A stretch of DNA of 36,678 nt, taken from assembly GCA_041481445.1 (NCBI GenBank), contig JBGPBV010000064.1:1-36678 (forward strand), read 5' to 3'. Of the stretch, positions 17,026 to 24,077 are shown piece after piece. Under the pieces are notes generated by a model. That model was not told where the DNA came from, did no database searches, and was given only the letters and a program-made list of their open reading frames with translations. The position numbers were made by a program, and so were the translations under genes. Origin of the DNA: AA29 sp041481445 (GTDB taxonomy: Bacteria > Acidobacteriota > Vicinamibacteria > Fen-336). Numbering within the stretch: position 1 is the stretch's first letter; the number at the start of each line of letters is the position of its first letter.

Positions 17026-17379
17026 ATGAGCAAACCTGTCTTCGGCCTGTTGCTCGGAGGGTTCCTGGGGATCTTCGACGGCCTGACCGCGCTGATCTCG
17101 GCCCCCGAGACCGCGCCCCAGATCGTGGGGATCGTGATCGGGTCCACGATCAAGGGCGTGATCACGGGACTGATCATCGGCCTGGTCGCGCGCAAGACGC
17201 AGTCGCTGGCGGTGGCCATCGTGGTGGGAGGGCTGGTCGGCGTGGCCCTGGCCTTCCCGATCGCCTACCTGAACAAGTACTACTGGCAGGTCATGCTGCC
17301 GGGCGGCGTGCTCGGCCTCATCGTCGGCTACGCGACATCGCGCCACGGCGTCGCGCCCGCCCCGGTGCCCGCAAGGTAG
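17026..17379 (+). CDS. small four-helix membrane protein, unknown function
   Basis: A 117-residue protein with about four hydrophobic helices (residues about 5-25, 32-55, 63-82, 90-106), rich in Gly. ATG with a strong GGAGGTGG Shine-Dalgarno. The Gly-rich helices recall small channel or DUF membrane proteins, but I do not recognise a family. It follows the kinase by 66 nt and precedes the YCII gene by 8 nt. Confidence 0.75.
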   Translation: MSKPVFGLLLGGFLGIFDGLTALISAPETAPQIVGIVIGSTIKGVITGLIIGLVARKTQSLAVAIVVGGLVGVALAFPIAYLNKYYWQVMLPGGVLGLIVGYATSRHGVAPAPVPAR

Positions 17380-17387
17380 GGGAGATC

Positions 17388-17813
17388 ATGAAGAGACTCG
17401 TTCCCGTGGTCTTCGCGCTGGGCCTCGCCGCCTCCGCGCCGGCCCAGACGCCGCCCGCCTCGCCGTCCGCGCCGCGGGGGTCGGACTGGAAGCCGGGCGA
17501 GGCGCCGCCGGAGATGATGACGTACTACATGATCATGCTCGTGAAGGGCCCGAAGTGGACGCCGGAGACGAGCCCCGCCCTCGAGCAGCTCCAGAAGGAC
17601 CACCTCGACCACCTGCGGAGCCTGTGGGCGGCGGGCAAGATGGTGGTGGCCGGACCCCTGACCGACGGCGGCACCATCCGCGGCCTGTGCGTCTACAAGG
17701 TCGGCTCGATCGAGGAGGCGCGCGCCCTCGCCTCGGACGACCCCGCGGTGAAGGCGGGCCGCCTCGCCGTCGAGGCGCACCCCTGGATGGTGCAGAAAGG
17801 CATCCTGCCCTGA
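17388..17813 (+). CDS. exported YCII-domain protein
   Basis: A 141-residue protein with a Sec signal peptide (MKRLVPVVFALGLAASAPAQ) and a Pro/Ser linker, then a YCII-related ferredoxin-like domain (about 45-135). The conserved His and Asp expected in YCII proteins are present (DHLDHL, H72/H75; DDPAVKAG, D117/D118). YCII domains are usually cytoplasmic and of poorly known function, so the export signal is notable. ATG with GGGGAGAT upstream. The end overlaps the open frame of the LOG gene. Confidence 0.86.
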   Translation: MKRLVPVVFALGLAASAPAQTPPASPSAPRGSDWKPGEAPPEMMTYYMIMLVKGPKWTPETSPALEQLQKDHLDHLRSLWAAGKMVVAGPLTDGGTIRGLCVYKVGSIEEARALASDDPAVKAGRLAVEAHPWMVQKGILP

Positions 17814-17830
17814 GCCTCGTCCGCGGCCAG

Positions 17831-18418
17831 GTGCTCGTCTACTGCGCGTCGAGCACCCAGGCCCATCCCGACCACTACGCCGCCGCCCGCACGCTCGGCC
17901 GCCTGCTCGCGGAGCAGGGGATCACGATCGTGTACGGCGGCGGCTCCGTCGGCTCCATGGGCGCGCTCGCGGACGCGGCCCTGGCCGCGCGCGGCCGGCT
18001 GATCGGCATCCTGCCCCGGTTCATGGACGACCTCGAGTGGGGGCACAAGAGCCTGACCGAGATGCGCCTTGTCGACGACATGCACCACCGCAAGCGACTG
18101 ATGCTGGAGGAGGCGGACGCGGTGGTGGCGCTGCCCGGAGGGTCGGGCACGTTCGAGGAGCTGCTGGAGGCGATCACCTGGAAGCGGCTCGGCCTCTACC
18201 GGAACCCGATCGTGATCGTGAACGTGCGCGGGTTCTACGACCCGTTGCGCGAGCTGCTGGAGAGGGCGGTGGCGGAGCGGTTCATGGACGTGCGGCACCG
18301 CGACATGTGGACCTTCGTGGACGGCCCGGAGGACGTCCTGGAGGCCATCCGGAACGCGCCTCCGTGGCCCACCGACGCGCGCGCCTTCGCGCGCCCGGGA
18401 GCGGGTCCCCGCGGCTGA
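17831..18418 (+). CDS. LOG-family nucleotide phosphoribohydrolase (TIGR00730-like)
   Basis: A Rossmann-fold protein of about 195 residues with the LOG signature PGGSGTFEEL and the preceding GGGSVGSMGALADAAL loop. Family members hydrolyse cytokinin riboside 5'-monophosphates or other nucleoside monophosphates to base plus ribose 5-phosphate; bacterial substrates are often AMP or unknown. The frame is open upstream of the GTG at 17831. A CTG at 17810 overlapping the YCII stop is an alternative that would add seven residues. Neither start has a clear Shine-Dalgarno, so translation coupled to the YCII gene is likely. Confidence 0.85.
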   Translation: MLVYCASSTQAHPDHYAAARTLGRLLAEQGITIVYGGGSVGSMGALADAALAARGRLIGILPRFMDDLEWGHKSLTEMRLVDDMHHRKRLMLEEADAVVALPGGSGTFEELLEAITWKRLGLYRNPIVIVNVRGFYDPLRELLERAVAERFMDVRHRDMWTFVDGPEDVLEAIRNAPPWPTDARAFARPGAGPRG

Positions 18419-18425
18419 GACGGTC

Positions 18426-18451
18426 GCCGCCGGCGGCTTGGGACTCTCCCA
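18426..18451 (+). repeat. GC palindrome and TGGGA-ctc-TCCCA inverted repeat after the LOG gene
   Basis: GCCGCCGGCGGC (18426-18437) is a perfect palindrome. TGGGA/TCCCA with a 3-nt spacer follows at 18439-18451, directly against the ECF-like GGAACT. The first may be a weak terminator for the LOG gene and the second a regulator site for the next operon (inference). Confidence 0.35.
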
Positions 18452-18478
18452 GGAACTGTCACAACCGTGCGTGGCGTC
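18452..18478 (+). promoter_or_regulatory. ECF-type promoter-like element before the sulfolipid-like cluster
   Basis: GGAACT (18452-18457), 17 nt, then CGTC (18475-18478). This resembles the GGAAC-N16/17-CGTC pattern of many ECF sigma factors. A second CGTCT lies at 18479. It is 61 nt before the ketosynthase ATG in a 121-nt gap, with a GAGGGAGG Shine-Dalgarno at 18526-18533. No sigma70-type promoter was found in this gap. Confidence 0.4.
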
Positions 18479-18539
18479 CGTCTGAGGAGGCGTACGTTGC
18501 GGACGAGCTCCTCGACGTCGTCCTCGAGGGAGGCCACCC

Positions 18540-19547
18540 ATGGCGCGCGCGCGCGTGCTCGGCATTAGTGCGTACCTGCCCCCCCGCCGCCGGACGAGCG
18601 CGGAGGTGGAGGATCTCGTGGCCGCGGCCAGCCCCTCCTATCGGGTGCGCCCTGGCCTGATCCAGGCCCTCACCGGGATCCGGGAGCGGCGCGTGGCCGA
18701 TCCCGGCACCCACAGCTCGGACCTGGCGGCGGAGGCGGCGCGCCGCGTGTGCCAGACGACGGGCACCGACGCGGGCGAGGTGGACCAGGTGGTCTTCGCT
18801 TCCGCCAGCCAGGACCTGATCGAGCCCGCCACCGCCAACATCGTGCAGGAGAAGGTCGGGACGCGGGCGCCCGTGTTCGACGTCAAGAACGCCTGCAACA
18901 GCTTCCTCAACGGGCTCGAGGTGGCGGAGGCCATGGTGGCTTCGGGCGCGCGCCGGTGCGTGCTGGTGGCCGCCGGGGAGACCTGCTCGAACGCCATCTC
19001 CTGGAAGGTGGATGACGACGCCGATTTCAAGCTGAGCTTCCCCGGCTACACGCTGGGGGACGCGGGAGCGGCCGCCCTCGTCGTTCCCTCCAACGACGCG
19101 CGCGGCATCTTCTTCCGGTCGTTCACGACGGTGAGCCGCTACTGGCCGCTGGCCACCCTGCCCGGCGGAGGCTCCATGCATCCCCACAGCGCGGAGCACA
19201 CCTACATCCGCGGCGACGGCGCGCTCCTCCGCGAGGCCTGCCTCACGGAGGGGCCGCACATCCTGGCTCGCGCCCTGCGCGAGGCGGGGAGGGGGATCGA
19301 CGACTTCCGCCGCCTGTTCGTGCACCAGGTGTCGATGCCCTACCTGCGCGACTTCACACGCGTCAGCGGCGCCCGCCTCGACCAGATCGAGCTGACCATC
19401 CCCTGCTACGGGAACATGGCCGCCGCCTCGCTCCCGGTGGCGCTGGCCCTGGCCCAGACGCGCCGGGCGGTGGGTCCGGGCGACGACGTGCTGCTGGTGG
19501 GGCTGGCCAGCGGCCTGAGCATCGGCGTGCTGATGATGAGGCTCTGA
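18540..19547 (+). CDS. KAS III / FabH-like ketoacyl synthase
   Basis: A 335-residue thiolase-fold condensing enzyme. The Cys-His-Asn triad is complete: C119 (VKNACNSFLNG), H262 (FVHQVS) and N292 (CYGNMAAASLP). Such enzymes join an acyl-CoA or acyl-ACP to a malonyl or second acyl unit. The ACNSFLNG form fits KAS III-like enzymes of secondary metabolism and also resembles OleA-type head-to-head condensing enzymes, so it is probably not the housekeeping FabH. No acyl carrier protein gene is adjacent. ATG with GAGGGAGG. First gene of a six-gene cluster; the glycosyltransferase starts 3 nt after its stop. Confidence 0.9.
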   Translation: MARARVLGISAYLPPRRRTSAEVEDLVAAASPSYRVRPGLIQALTGIRERRVADPGTHSSDLAAEAARRVCQTTGTDAGEVDQVVFASASQDLIEPATANIVQEKVGTRAPVFDVKNACNSFLNGLEVAEAMVASGARRCVLVAAGETCSNAISWKVDDDADFKLSFPGYTLGDAGAAALVVPSNDARGIFFRSFTTVSRYWPLATLPGGGSMHPHSAEHTYIRGDGALLREACLTEGPHILARALREAGRGIDDFRRLFVHQVSMPYLRDFTRVSGARLDQIELTIPCYGNMAAASLPVALALAQTRRAVGPGDDVLLVGLASGLSIGVLMMRL

Positions 19548-19550
19548 ACG

Positions 19551-20321
19551 ATGCGCGGCGCCGCCGGCGGTGGCCGGGACTTCTTCGTGGTCGTGCCCTA
19601 CTTCAACGAGGAGCGCTGGCTGGAGGCGACCCTGGCCGCCCTGGCCGCGCAGAGCGACCCGCGCTTCCGCCTCGTGCTCGTCGACAACGCGAGCACCGAC
19701 GGCAGCGCCAACGTCGCCCGCGCCGCCGCCCGCGACCACCCCGTCCTCTCCGTCCACACCGTGACGGAGATGCGCAAGGGTACGGGCGCGGCCAGCGACA
19801 CCGGGTTCCGCTACGCGATCGCCAACGGTGCGCGCTGGATCGCGCGGACGGATGCCGACTGCCTGCCCGACCGCGACTGGGTGCGCCACCTGCGCCGCGC
19901 CCTGGTGGAGGACGGCCTCGAGTTCGTGGCCGGCCGCATACGGCCGCGCGGCGACGAGCCCGGCGTCTGGACCGATCGCTTCGCGCTGCCGGTGATGATC
20001 CGCCTGGCCGAGGTCTACGTCCGGCTGGCCCGCCGCGGCCCGCAGTACCTGCATCCGGGCTTCCTGGTGGCCGGCAACAACCTCGCCATCACCGCCGACC
20101 TCTATGTCCGCAGCGGCGGCTTCCCGCGCACCGGCTTCGAGGCGATGTCGGAGGACCGGGTGCTGGCCGAGCGGGTGCGCACGCTCACCACCCGCGCCGC
20201 GTGGTGCCCCGAGGCCGTGGTCTACAACTCCGCCCGCCGCGTGCGCGCGTACGGGTACCTCAACACGCTCCGCTGGTACCGGAACCACGGCTACCGGCCG
20301 GCGCAGGTGGACGTCCGATGA
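19551..20321 (+). CDS. family 2 glycosyltransferase
   Basis: A 256-residue GT-A fold enzyme. VVVPYFNEERWL opens the nucleotide-binding domain; DNASTDGS (D45) and TDADCLPD (D101-x-D103) supply the nucleotide and metal sites. AGNNLAITADLY and EAMSEDRVLAERV carry the acceptor-side acidic motif. It should transfer a sugar from an NDP-sugar to a lipid or other acceptor on the inner face of the membrane. It has no transmembrane helix. ATG 3 nt after the ketosynthase stop; its own stop overlaps the P450 ATG. The sugar and acceptor are unknown; the product of this cluster is the obvious acceptor. Confidence 0.92.
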   Translation: MRGAAGGGRDFFVVVPYFNEERWLEATLAALAAQSDPRFRLVLVDNASTDGSANVARAAARDHPVLSVHTVTEMRKGTGAASDTGFRYAIANGARWIARTDADCLPDRDWVRHLRRALVEDGLEFVAGRIRPRGDEPGVWTDRFALPVMIRLAEVYVRLARRGPQYLHPGFLVAGNNLAITADLYVRSGGFPRTGFEAMSEDRVLAERVRTLTTRAAWCPEAVVYNSARRVRAYGYLNTLRWYRNHGYRPAQVDVR

Positions 20322-21520
20322 ACGCGGCGGCGGCGCGCGACGCCTTCCTCTGCTTCGCGGCCCATCCGCTGGCGTGGTCGGCGGCCAGCGCCGCCCGCCG
20401 CGCGGGCCCGGTGGTGAGGGTGCCCGGCGTGGGGCTGCTCATCAGCGACGCGGAGGTGGCCCGGCAGGTCCTGTTGCAGGACGAGGTCTTCACCAAGGGT
20501 GGCCCGGGCAGCCTCTCCGCGGTCATCGCGCCCGTCCTCGGGCCCTCCGCCCTCGGCAACATGGACGGCGCCGCCCATCGCGAGCTGCGCTCCCGCCTGG
20601 CCGACCTCCTGCCCCCGGCGACGGTGGAGGCCCTGCTGCGGGAGGCGGGCGAGGGACCGGTGGCCCGGCTGTGCGCCGATCTCCGGGCCGGCCGGACGGT
20701 CGACCTCGTGCGCTTCATGCGCGTCCTCACCGGCCGCCTCACCTGTCTCATGATGGGCGCGGCCGCCCCCGACGACGACGACGCGCACGAGGGCATGGTC
20801 CGCCGCGGCGAGCGGATCGCCTCCGCCCTGCGCCTGCGTCCCCTCTCTCCGCGCCGCCTGGCCTCCGTCCGCCGGGAGTGCGACCGGCTCTGGGAGCTCG
20901 CGCGGCCGAGCTACGAGACCGCCGATCCGTCCGCCACCTCCGTGGTCGGCCGGCTGCGCGCGGCCGGCCTCGGCCTGGAGGAGGCGCGTGGCGTGATCCT
21001 GTTCCTGTTCCTGGCCGGGACCCTCACCACCGCCGCCGCCGTTCCCCGCGTGCTGGCCCTGCTCATCGACAGCGGCCAGCAGGGGCGGGTGCGGAGGGAC
21101 CGGGCCCTGGCTGCCGCCGCCGTGGACGAGGGCCTGCGCTTCACGACACCCGTTCCCGCCACCGTGCGCATCGCGGGCCCCCGCGCGCAGGTGGCGGGCC
21201 GTGCCTTGCCGCCGGGCACCCGTGTCGTGATCCTGACCGGAAACCTCGCCCGCGACCCGCGCCTGTTCGCCGATCCCGACCGCTTCGACGTGGACCGGGT
21301 GCACGACGGCCGTGCGCGGCACCTCTGGTACGGCGTGGGTCCCCACTTCTGCCTTGGCTTCGCGCTCGCCCAGCGCGAGCTGCGCCTCGTGATCGAGAGC
21401 CTGGCCTCGCTGCCGGGACCGCTGCGGATCGTGCGCCGGCGGGTCTCCTGGCGCGCGCTGCTGCCCTCGTACCGGCGGCTGGAGGTGCGCATGGACGCCG
21501 CGGACGGCGCGCGGGCATGA
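20318..21520 (+). CDS. cytochrome P450
   Basis: A 400-residue soluble bacterial P450. The haem-thiolate motif is clear (YGVGPHFCLGFAL, C345), with the K-helix ExxR (E271, R274). The I-helix motif reads AGTLTT (233-238) instead of AGx[D/E]T[T/S]: the acidic residue that normally helps O2 activation is Leu236, while the threonine pair is kept. This occurs in some peroxygenase-like and atypical P450s, so standard hydroxylation is not certain. ATG overlaps the glycosyltransferase stop (ATGA). No ferredoxin or reductase is in the window, so electrons must come from elsewhere or from peroxide. Likely substrate: the acyl or glycolipid intermediate of this cluster (inference). Confidence 0.93.
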   Translation: MNAAAARDAFLCFAAHPLAWSAASAARRAGPVVRVPGVGLLISDAEVARQVLLQDEVFTKGGPGSLSAVIAPVLGPSALGNMDGAAHRELRSRLADLLPPATVEALLREAGEGPVARLCADLRAGRTVDLVRFMRVLTGRLTCLMMGAAAPDDDDAHEGMVRRGERIASALRLRPLSPRRLASVRRECDRLWELARPSYETADPSATSVVGRLRAAGLGLEEARGVILFLFLAGTLTTAAAVPRVLALLIDSGQQGRVRRDRALAAAAVDEGLRFTTPVPATVRIAGPRAQVAGRALPPGTRVVILTGNLARDPRLFADPDRFDVDRVHDGRARHLWYGVGPHFCLGFALAQRELRLVIESLASLPGPLRIVRRRVSWRALLPSYRRLEVRMDAADGARA

Positions 21521-23076
21521 GCGTCCCCGCCCTCCTGGAGCCGCTGTCCGAGGGGACGGCCGGCCGCGCCGCCGACGTGGCCGTGCGCTCGTGGCGCGGC
21601 CACGCGATCCGGTTCGGGGAGCTGGCCGACCAGCTGCGCGCGGTGACGGGGGGCCTCGTCCGCGCGGGGATGCGGCCGGGCGACCGCGCGCTGTACGCGC
21701 TGCGGCCGTCGCCGGGAGCGGTCGTGCTCCAGGTCGCGGTGCTGCGCGCGGGCGGAGTGCTGGTGGCCACCGACCTCGGCCTGGGAGAGACGGTGTTCGA
21801 GGGGCGGATCACCCTGCTCGCGCCGCGCTTCGTCCTCACCGAGCCCCTCCTCCTCGCCCTCACGCGCACGGAGGCAGTGCGCCGGCTCCTCCGCCGGCGG
21901 GGGACGCCCCTCCCGCCCCTGGCCGCCATACCCGCCGCCCGCTTCATCACCGTCGGCCCCTGGGTACCCGGAGCGCCCTCCTCCTTGACGCTGGGCGCGC
22001 TGCGCCGGGCGCCCGCCCACGCCTGGCTCCCGGCCCCGCGCCACCCGGACGACGAGACCTTCATCGTCTTCACGTCCGGCACCACCGAGGCGCCCAAGGC
22101 GGTGGTGCACACGCAGGCCTCGCTGGAAGCCATCGTCCGCCTGGTGGGCCAGCACCTGGAGGCCGGAGCCGGCGACGTGCTGATGGCGCGCGACCTCCAC
22201 CTCGTGGTCCCCGCCTTGCTCGCGGGGGCCACGGTGGTGCTGCCCCCGCACGGCCCCCTCCATCCTGAGCGCGTCCTGGCCCTGTTAGAGGCGGCGCGGG
22301 TGACCCACGCCTTCGGCGTGCCTCACGACTGGCAGCGCCTGGCCGATCACTGCCGGCGCACGCGGCGGCGGCTTCCCGCCACTCTACGGCTCCTGATGCT
22401 GGGGGCGGCGCCCGTGCATCGACCCTTCCTGGAACGCCTGCGCGAGGTGCTCGCCCCCACGACACGCGTGCTGTGCGTCTACGGGATGACGGAGATCGCG
22501 CCCGTGGCGGTGGCCACGCTCGAGGAGAAGCTGGCCCACTCGGGTCCGGGCGACCTGGTGGGGACGCTCCTGCCCGGCGTGGCCGCGCGCGCCAGCGCCG
22601 ACGGCGAGCTGCTCCTGCGCGGGCCCAACCTGTTCCGAGGCTATCTCGGCGGGCCGGCGGTGGAGGAGCACGCCACCGGCGACATGGCCGTGCTCACGGA
22701 CGAGGGGCGCGTGGCCCTGCTCGGACGGCGCAAGGACATGATCATCCGCGGCCATCACAACCTCTACCCCGAGCTCTACGAGCCCGCCCTGGAGGCCATC
22801 CCCGGCGTGCGGCGCTGCGCGATCGTCGGCGTCTACGACGAGGCGATCGCGGACGAGCGGGTGGTGATCGCGGTGGAGCCGGAGCCCGGCCTGGACCCGG
22901 TCGCGTTCGAGCGGCGGTTCCGCCGCGAGATCGCGGAGGGGACGCACCGGATCGACCTGGCCGCGCGGCCCGACGCCGTCCTGGTCGGCCCGCTCCCCGT
23001 GGGCGGGCGCTCGGACAAGGTCGACAAGCGGGCGCTGCGCGCGCTGGCCAGCCGCCGCCTCTGCCTGTCGCCATGA
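21517..23076 (+). CDS. AMP-dependent acyl ligase (ANL superfamily)
   Basis: A 519-residue adenylate-forming enzyme, expected to activate a fatty or other carboxylic acid as acyl-AMP and pass it to CoA, a carrier protein or a nucleophile. Core motifs: P-loop TSGTTEAPK (186-194), YGMTE (322-326), TGD, GRRKDMIIRG hinge, and the C-terminal lysines K501/K504 (RSDKVDKRAL). The P-loop has E191 where ANL enzymes have Gly (TSGTTGxPK), a real departure. The hinge reads GHHNLYP instead of GGENIYP. ATG overlaps the P450 stop (ATGA). It could act like FadD/FAAL or OleC; which cannot be told. Confidence 0.9.
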   Translation: MSVPALLEPLSEGTAGRAADVAVRSWRGHAIRFGELADQLRAVTGGLVRAGMRPGDRALYALRPSPGAVVLQVAVLRAGGVLVATDLGLGETVFEGRITLLAPRFVLTEPLLLALTRTEAVRRLLRRRGTPLPPLAAIPAARFITVGPWVPGAPSSLTLGALRRAPAHAWLPAPRHPDDETFIVFTSGTTEAPKAVVHTQASLEAIVRLVGQHLEAGAGDVLMARDLHLVVPALLAGATVVLPPHGPLHPERVLALLEAARVTHAFGVPHDWQRLADHCRRTRRRLPATLRLLMLGAAPVHRPFLERLREVLAPTTRVLCVYGMTEIAPVAVATLEEKLAHSGPGDLVGTLLPGVAARASADGELLLRGPNLFRGYLGGPAVEEHATGDMAVLTDEGRVALLGRRKDMIIRGHHNLYPELYEPALEAIPGVRRCAIVGVYDEAIADERVVIAVEPEPGLDPVAFERRFRREIAEGTHRIDLAARPDAVLVGPLPVGGRSDKVDKRALRALASRRLCLSP

Positions 23077-24077
23077 GCGGGGCGGCGTGGATCCGGCCTC
23101 GGGGCGACGAGGACGTGCCCTACCTCGCCCGCCTGTCCGAAAGGGCGCCGGATCCCCTGTTCGTCATGGGCCTCCATCGCTCGGGGACGACATGGCTGTA
23201 CCAGCAGCTCGACCGCCTCCTGCCCGTCACCTCGAGCACCGCTCACGACGTGCTGGCCTACCCCCGGCTGCTCGCGCTGCAGGCCAAGAGCGCCCTCGAG
23301 GCCGATCGCGCCGCCCTCGATGCGCGCTTCGCCTCTCTCGGGCTCTCCGACCGCCAGCTCGACGCCATCCCCCTGAGCCACGCCACCGTCGAGGAGTACG
23401 GCTGGGTGCTGCTGCACCGCAGCGGCCGTCCGTGGCTCGACGGCCGGAACGCGGCCGTCCTCTTCGAGCTGTGCCGGAAGCTGGCCGCGATCCGGCCCGG
23501 GGCGCGGGCCGTCCTCCTCAAGAACCCGTGGGATCACGGGTCGGGCCCCGCCCTCGCCGCTCTCCATCCGGGGGCGCGGTTCGTCTTCATCTCCCGCGAT
23601 CCGCGCTGGGTCGTGGACTCGCAGCTCCACAGCGCGCTCCTGTCCCGGCGGGCGGACCTCGCGTACCTGGAGATGCTGATCGGGCCCTCGCGCGGCGCGC
23701 GGGCCCTCCTCAAGGCCAGCCGCGTGATGTCGCGGGCCCTCGGGGAGGGCGCCTTCGTGGCCGCCACCGTGCGCGTCCTGTTCGACCGCGTGACGAGCGA
23801 GCTCGGGCGGCAGCGCCGCTCGCGCGACGGGCTTCCGGCCAGGGTCCAGATGGAGGTCCGCTACGAGGACCTCGTGCGCGATCCGCCGAAGCACCTGGGC
23901 CGCCTCGTGGAGTTCCTCGGCTTGCCGCCGCGCGCCGACTTCTCCGGCCTGAAGGCGAGCCCTCGACCACGGCCGCTGCACCCCGCGATCGTGGAGCGCG
24001 CCGCCTCCTTCGTGGCCGGCCTGCGCCGGAAGGGGCTGTGGGACCCGGCCTGGGCCGCGGAGGACGGCGCGGCGTGA
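23073..24077 (+). CDS. PAPS-dependent sulfotransferase
   Basis: A 334-residue sulfotransferase-fold protein. The 5'-phosphosulfate loop reads GLHRSGTTWL (33-42). The 3'-phosphate site follows as SRDPRWVVDS, with R175 and S183 spaced eight apart as in classical sulfotransferases. K150 in LLKNPWD is also conserved-looking. It should move sulfate from PAPS to a hydroxyl of the cluster product. ATG overlaps the ligase stop (ATGA), and its stop overlaps the exporter start (GTGA). PAPS-making genes (cysDNC) are not in the window. The C-terminus ends in a Trp/Ala tail with no membrane helix. Confidence 0.93.
   Translation: MSGAAWIRPRGDEDVPYLARLSERAPDPLFVMGLHRSGTTWLYQQLDRLLPVTSSTAHDVLAYPRLLALQAKSALEADRAALDARFASLGLSDRQLDAIPLSHATVEEYGWVLLHRSGRPWLDGRNAAVLFELCRKLAAIRPGARAVLLKNPWDHGSGPALAALHPGARFVFISRDPRWVVDSQLHSALLSRRADLAYLEMLIGPSRGARALLKASRVMSRALGEGAFVAATVRVLFDRVTSELGRQRRSRDGLPARVQMEVRYEDLVRDPPKHLGRLVEFLGLPPRADFSGLKASPRPRPLHPAIVERAASFVAGLRRKGLWDPAWAAEDGAA

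Noticed and set aside
18540..23076. Ole-type olefin (OleABCD) pathway for the ketosynthase and ligase
   Set aside because: OleA and OleC resemblances exist, but no OleB alpha/beta hydrolase is present and the SDR is on the other strand and of ordinary length. The glycosyltransferase and sulfotransferase do not fit olefin synthesis.
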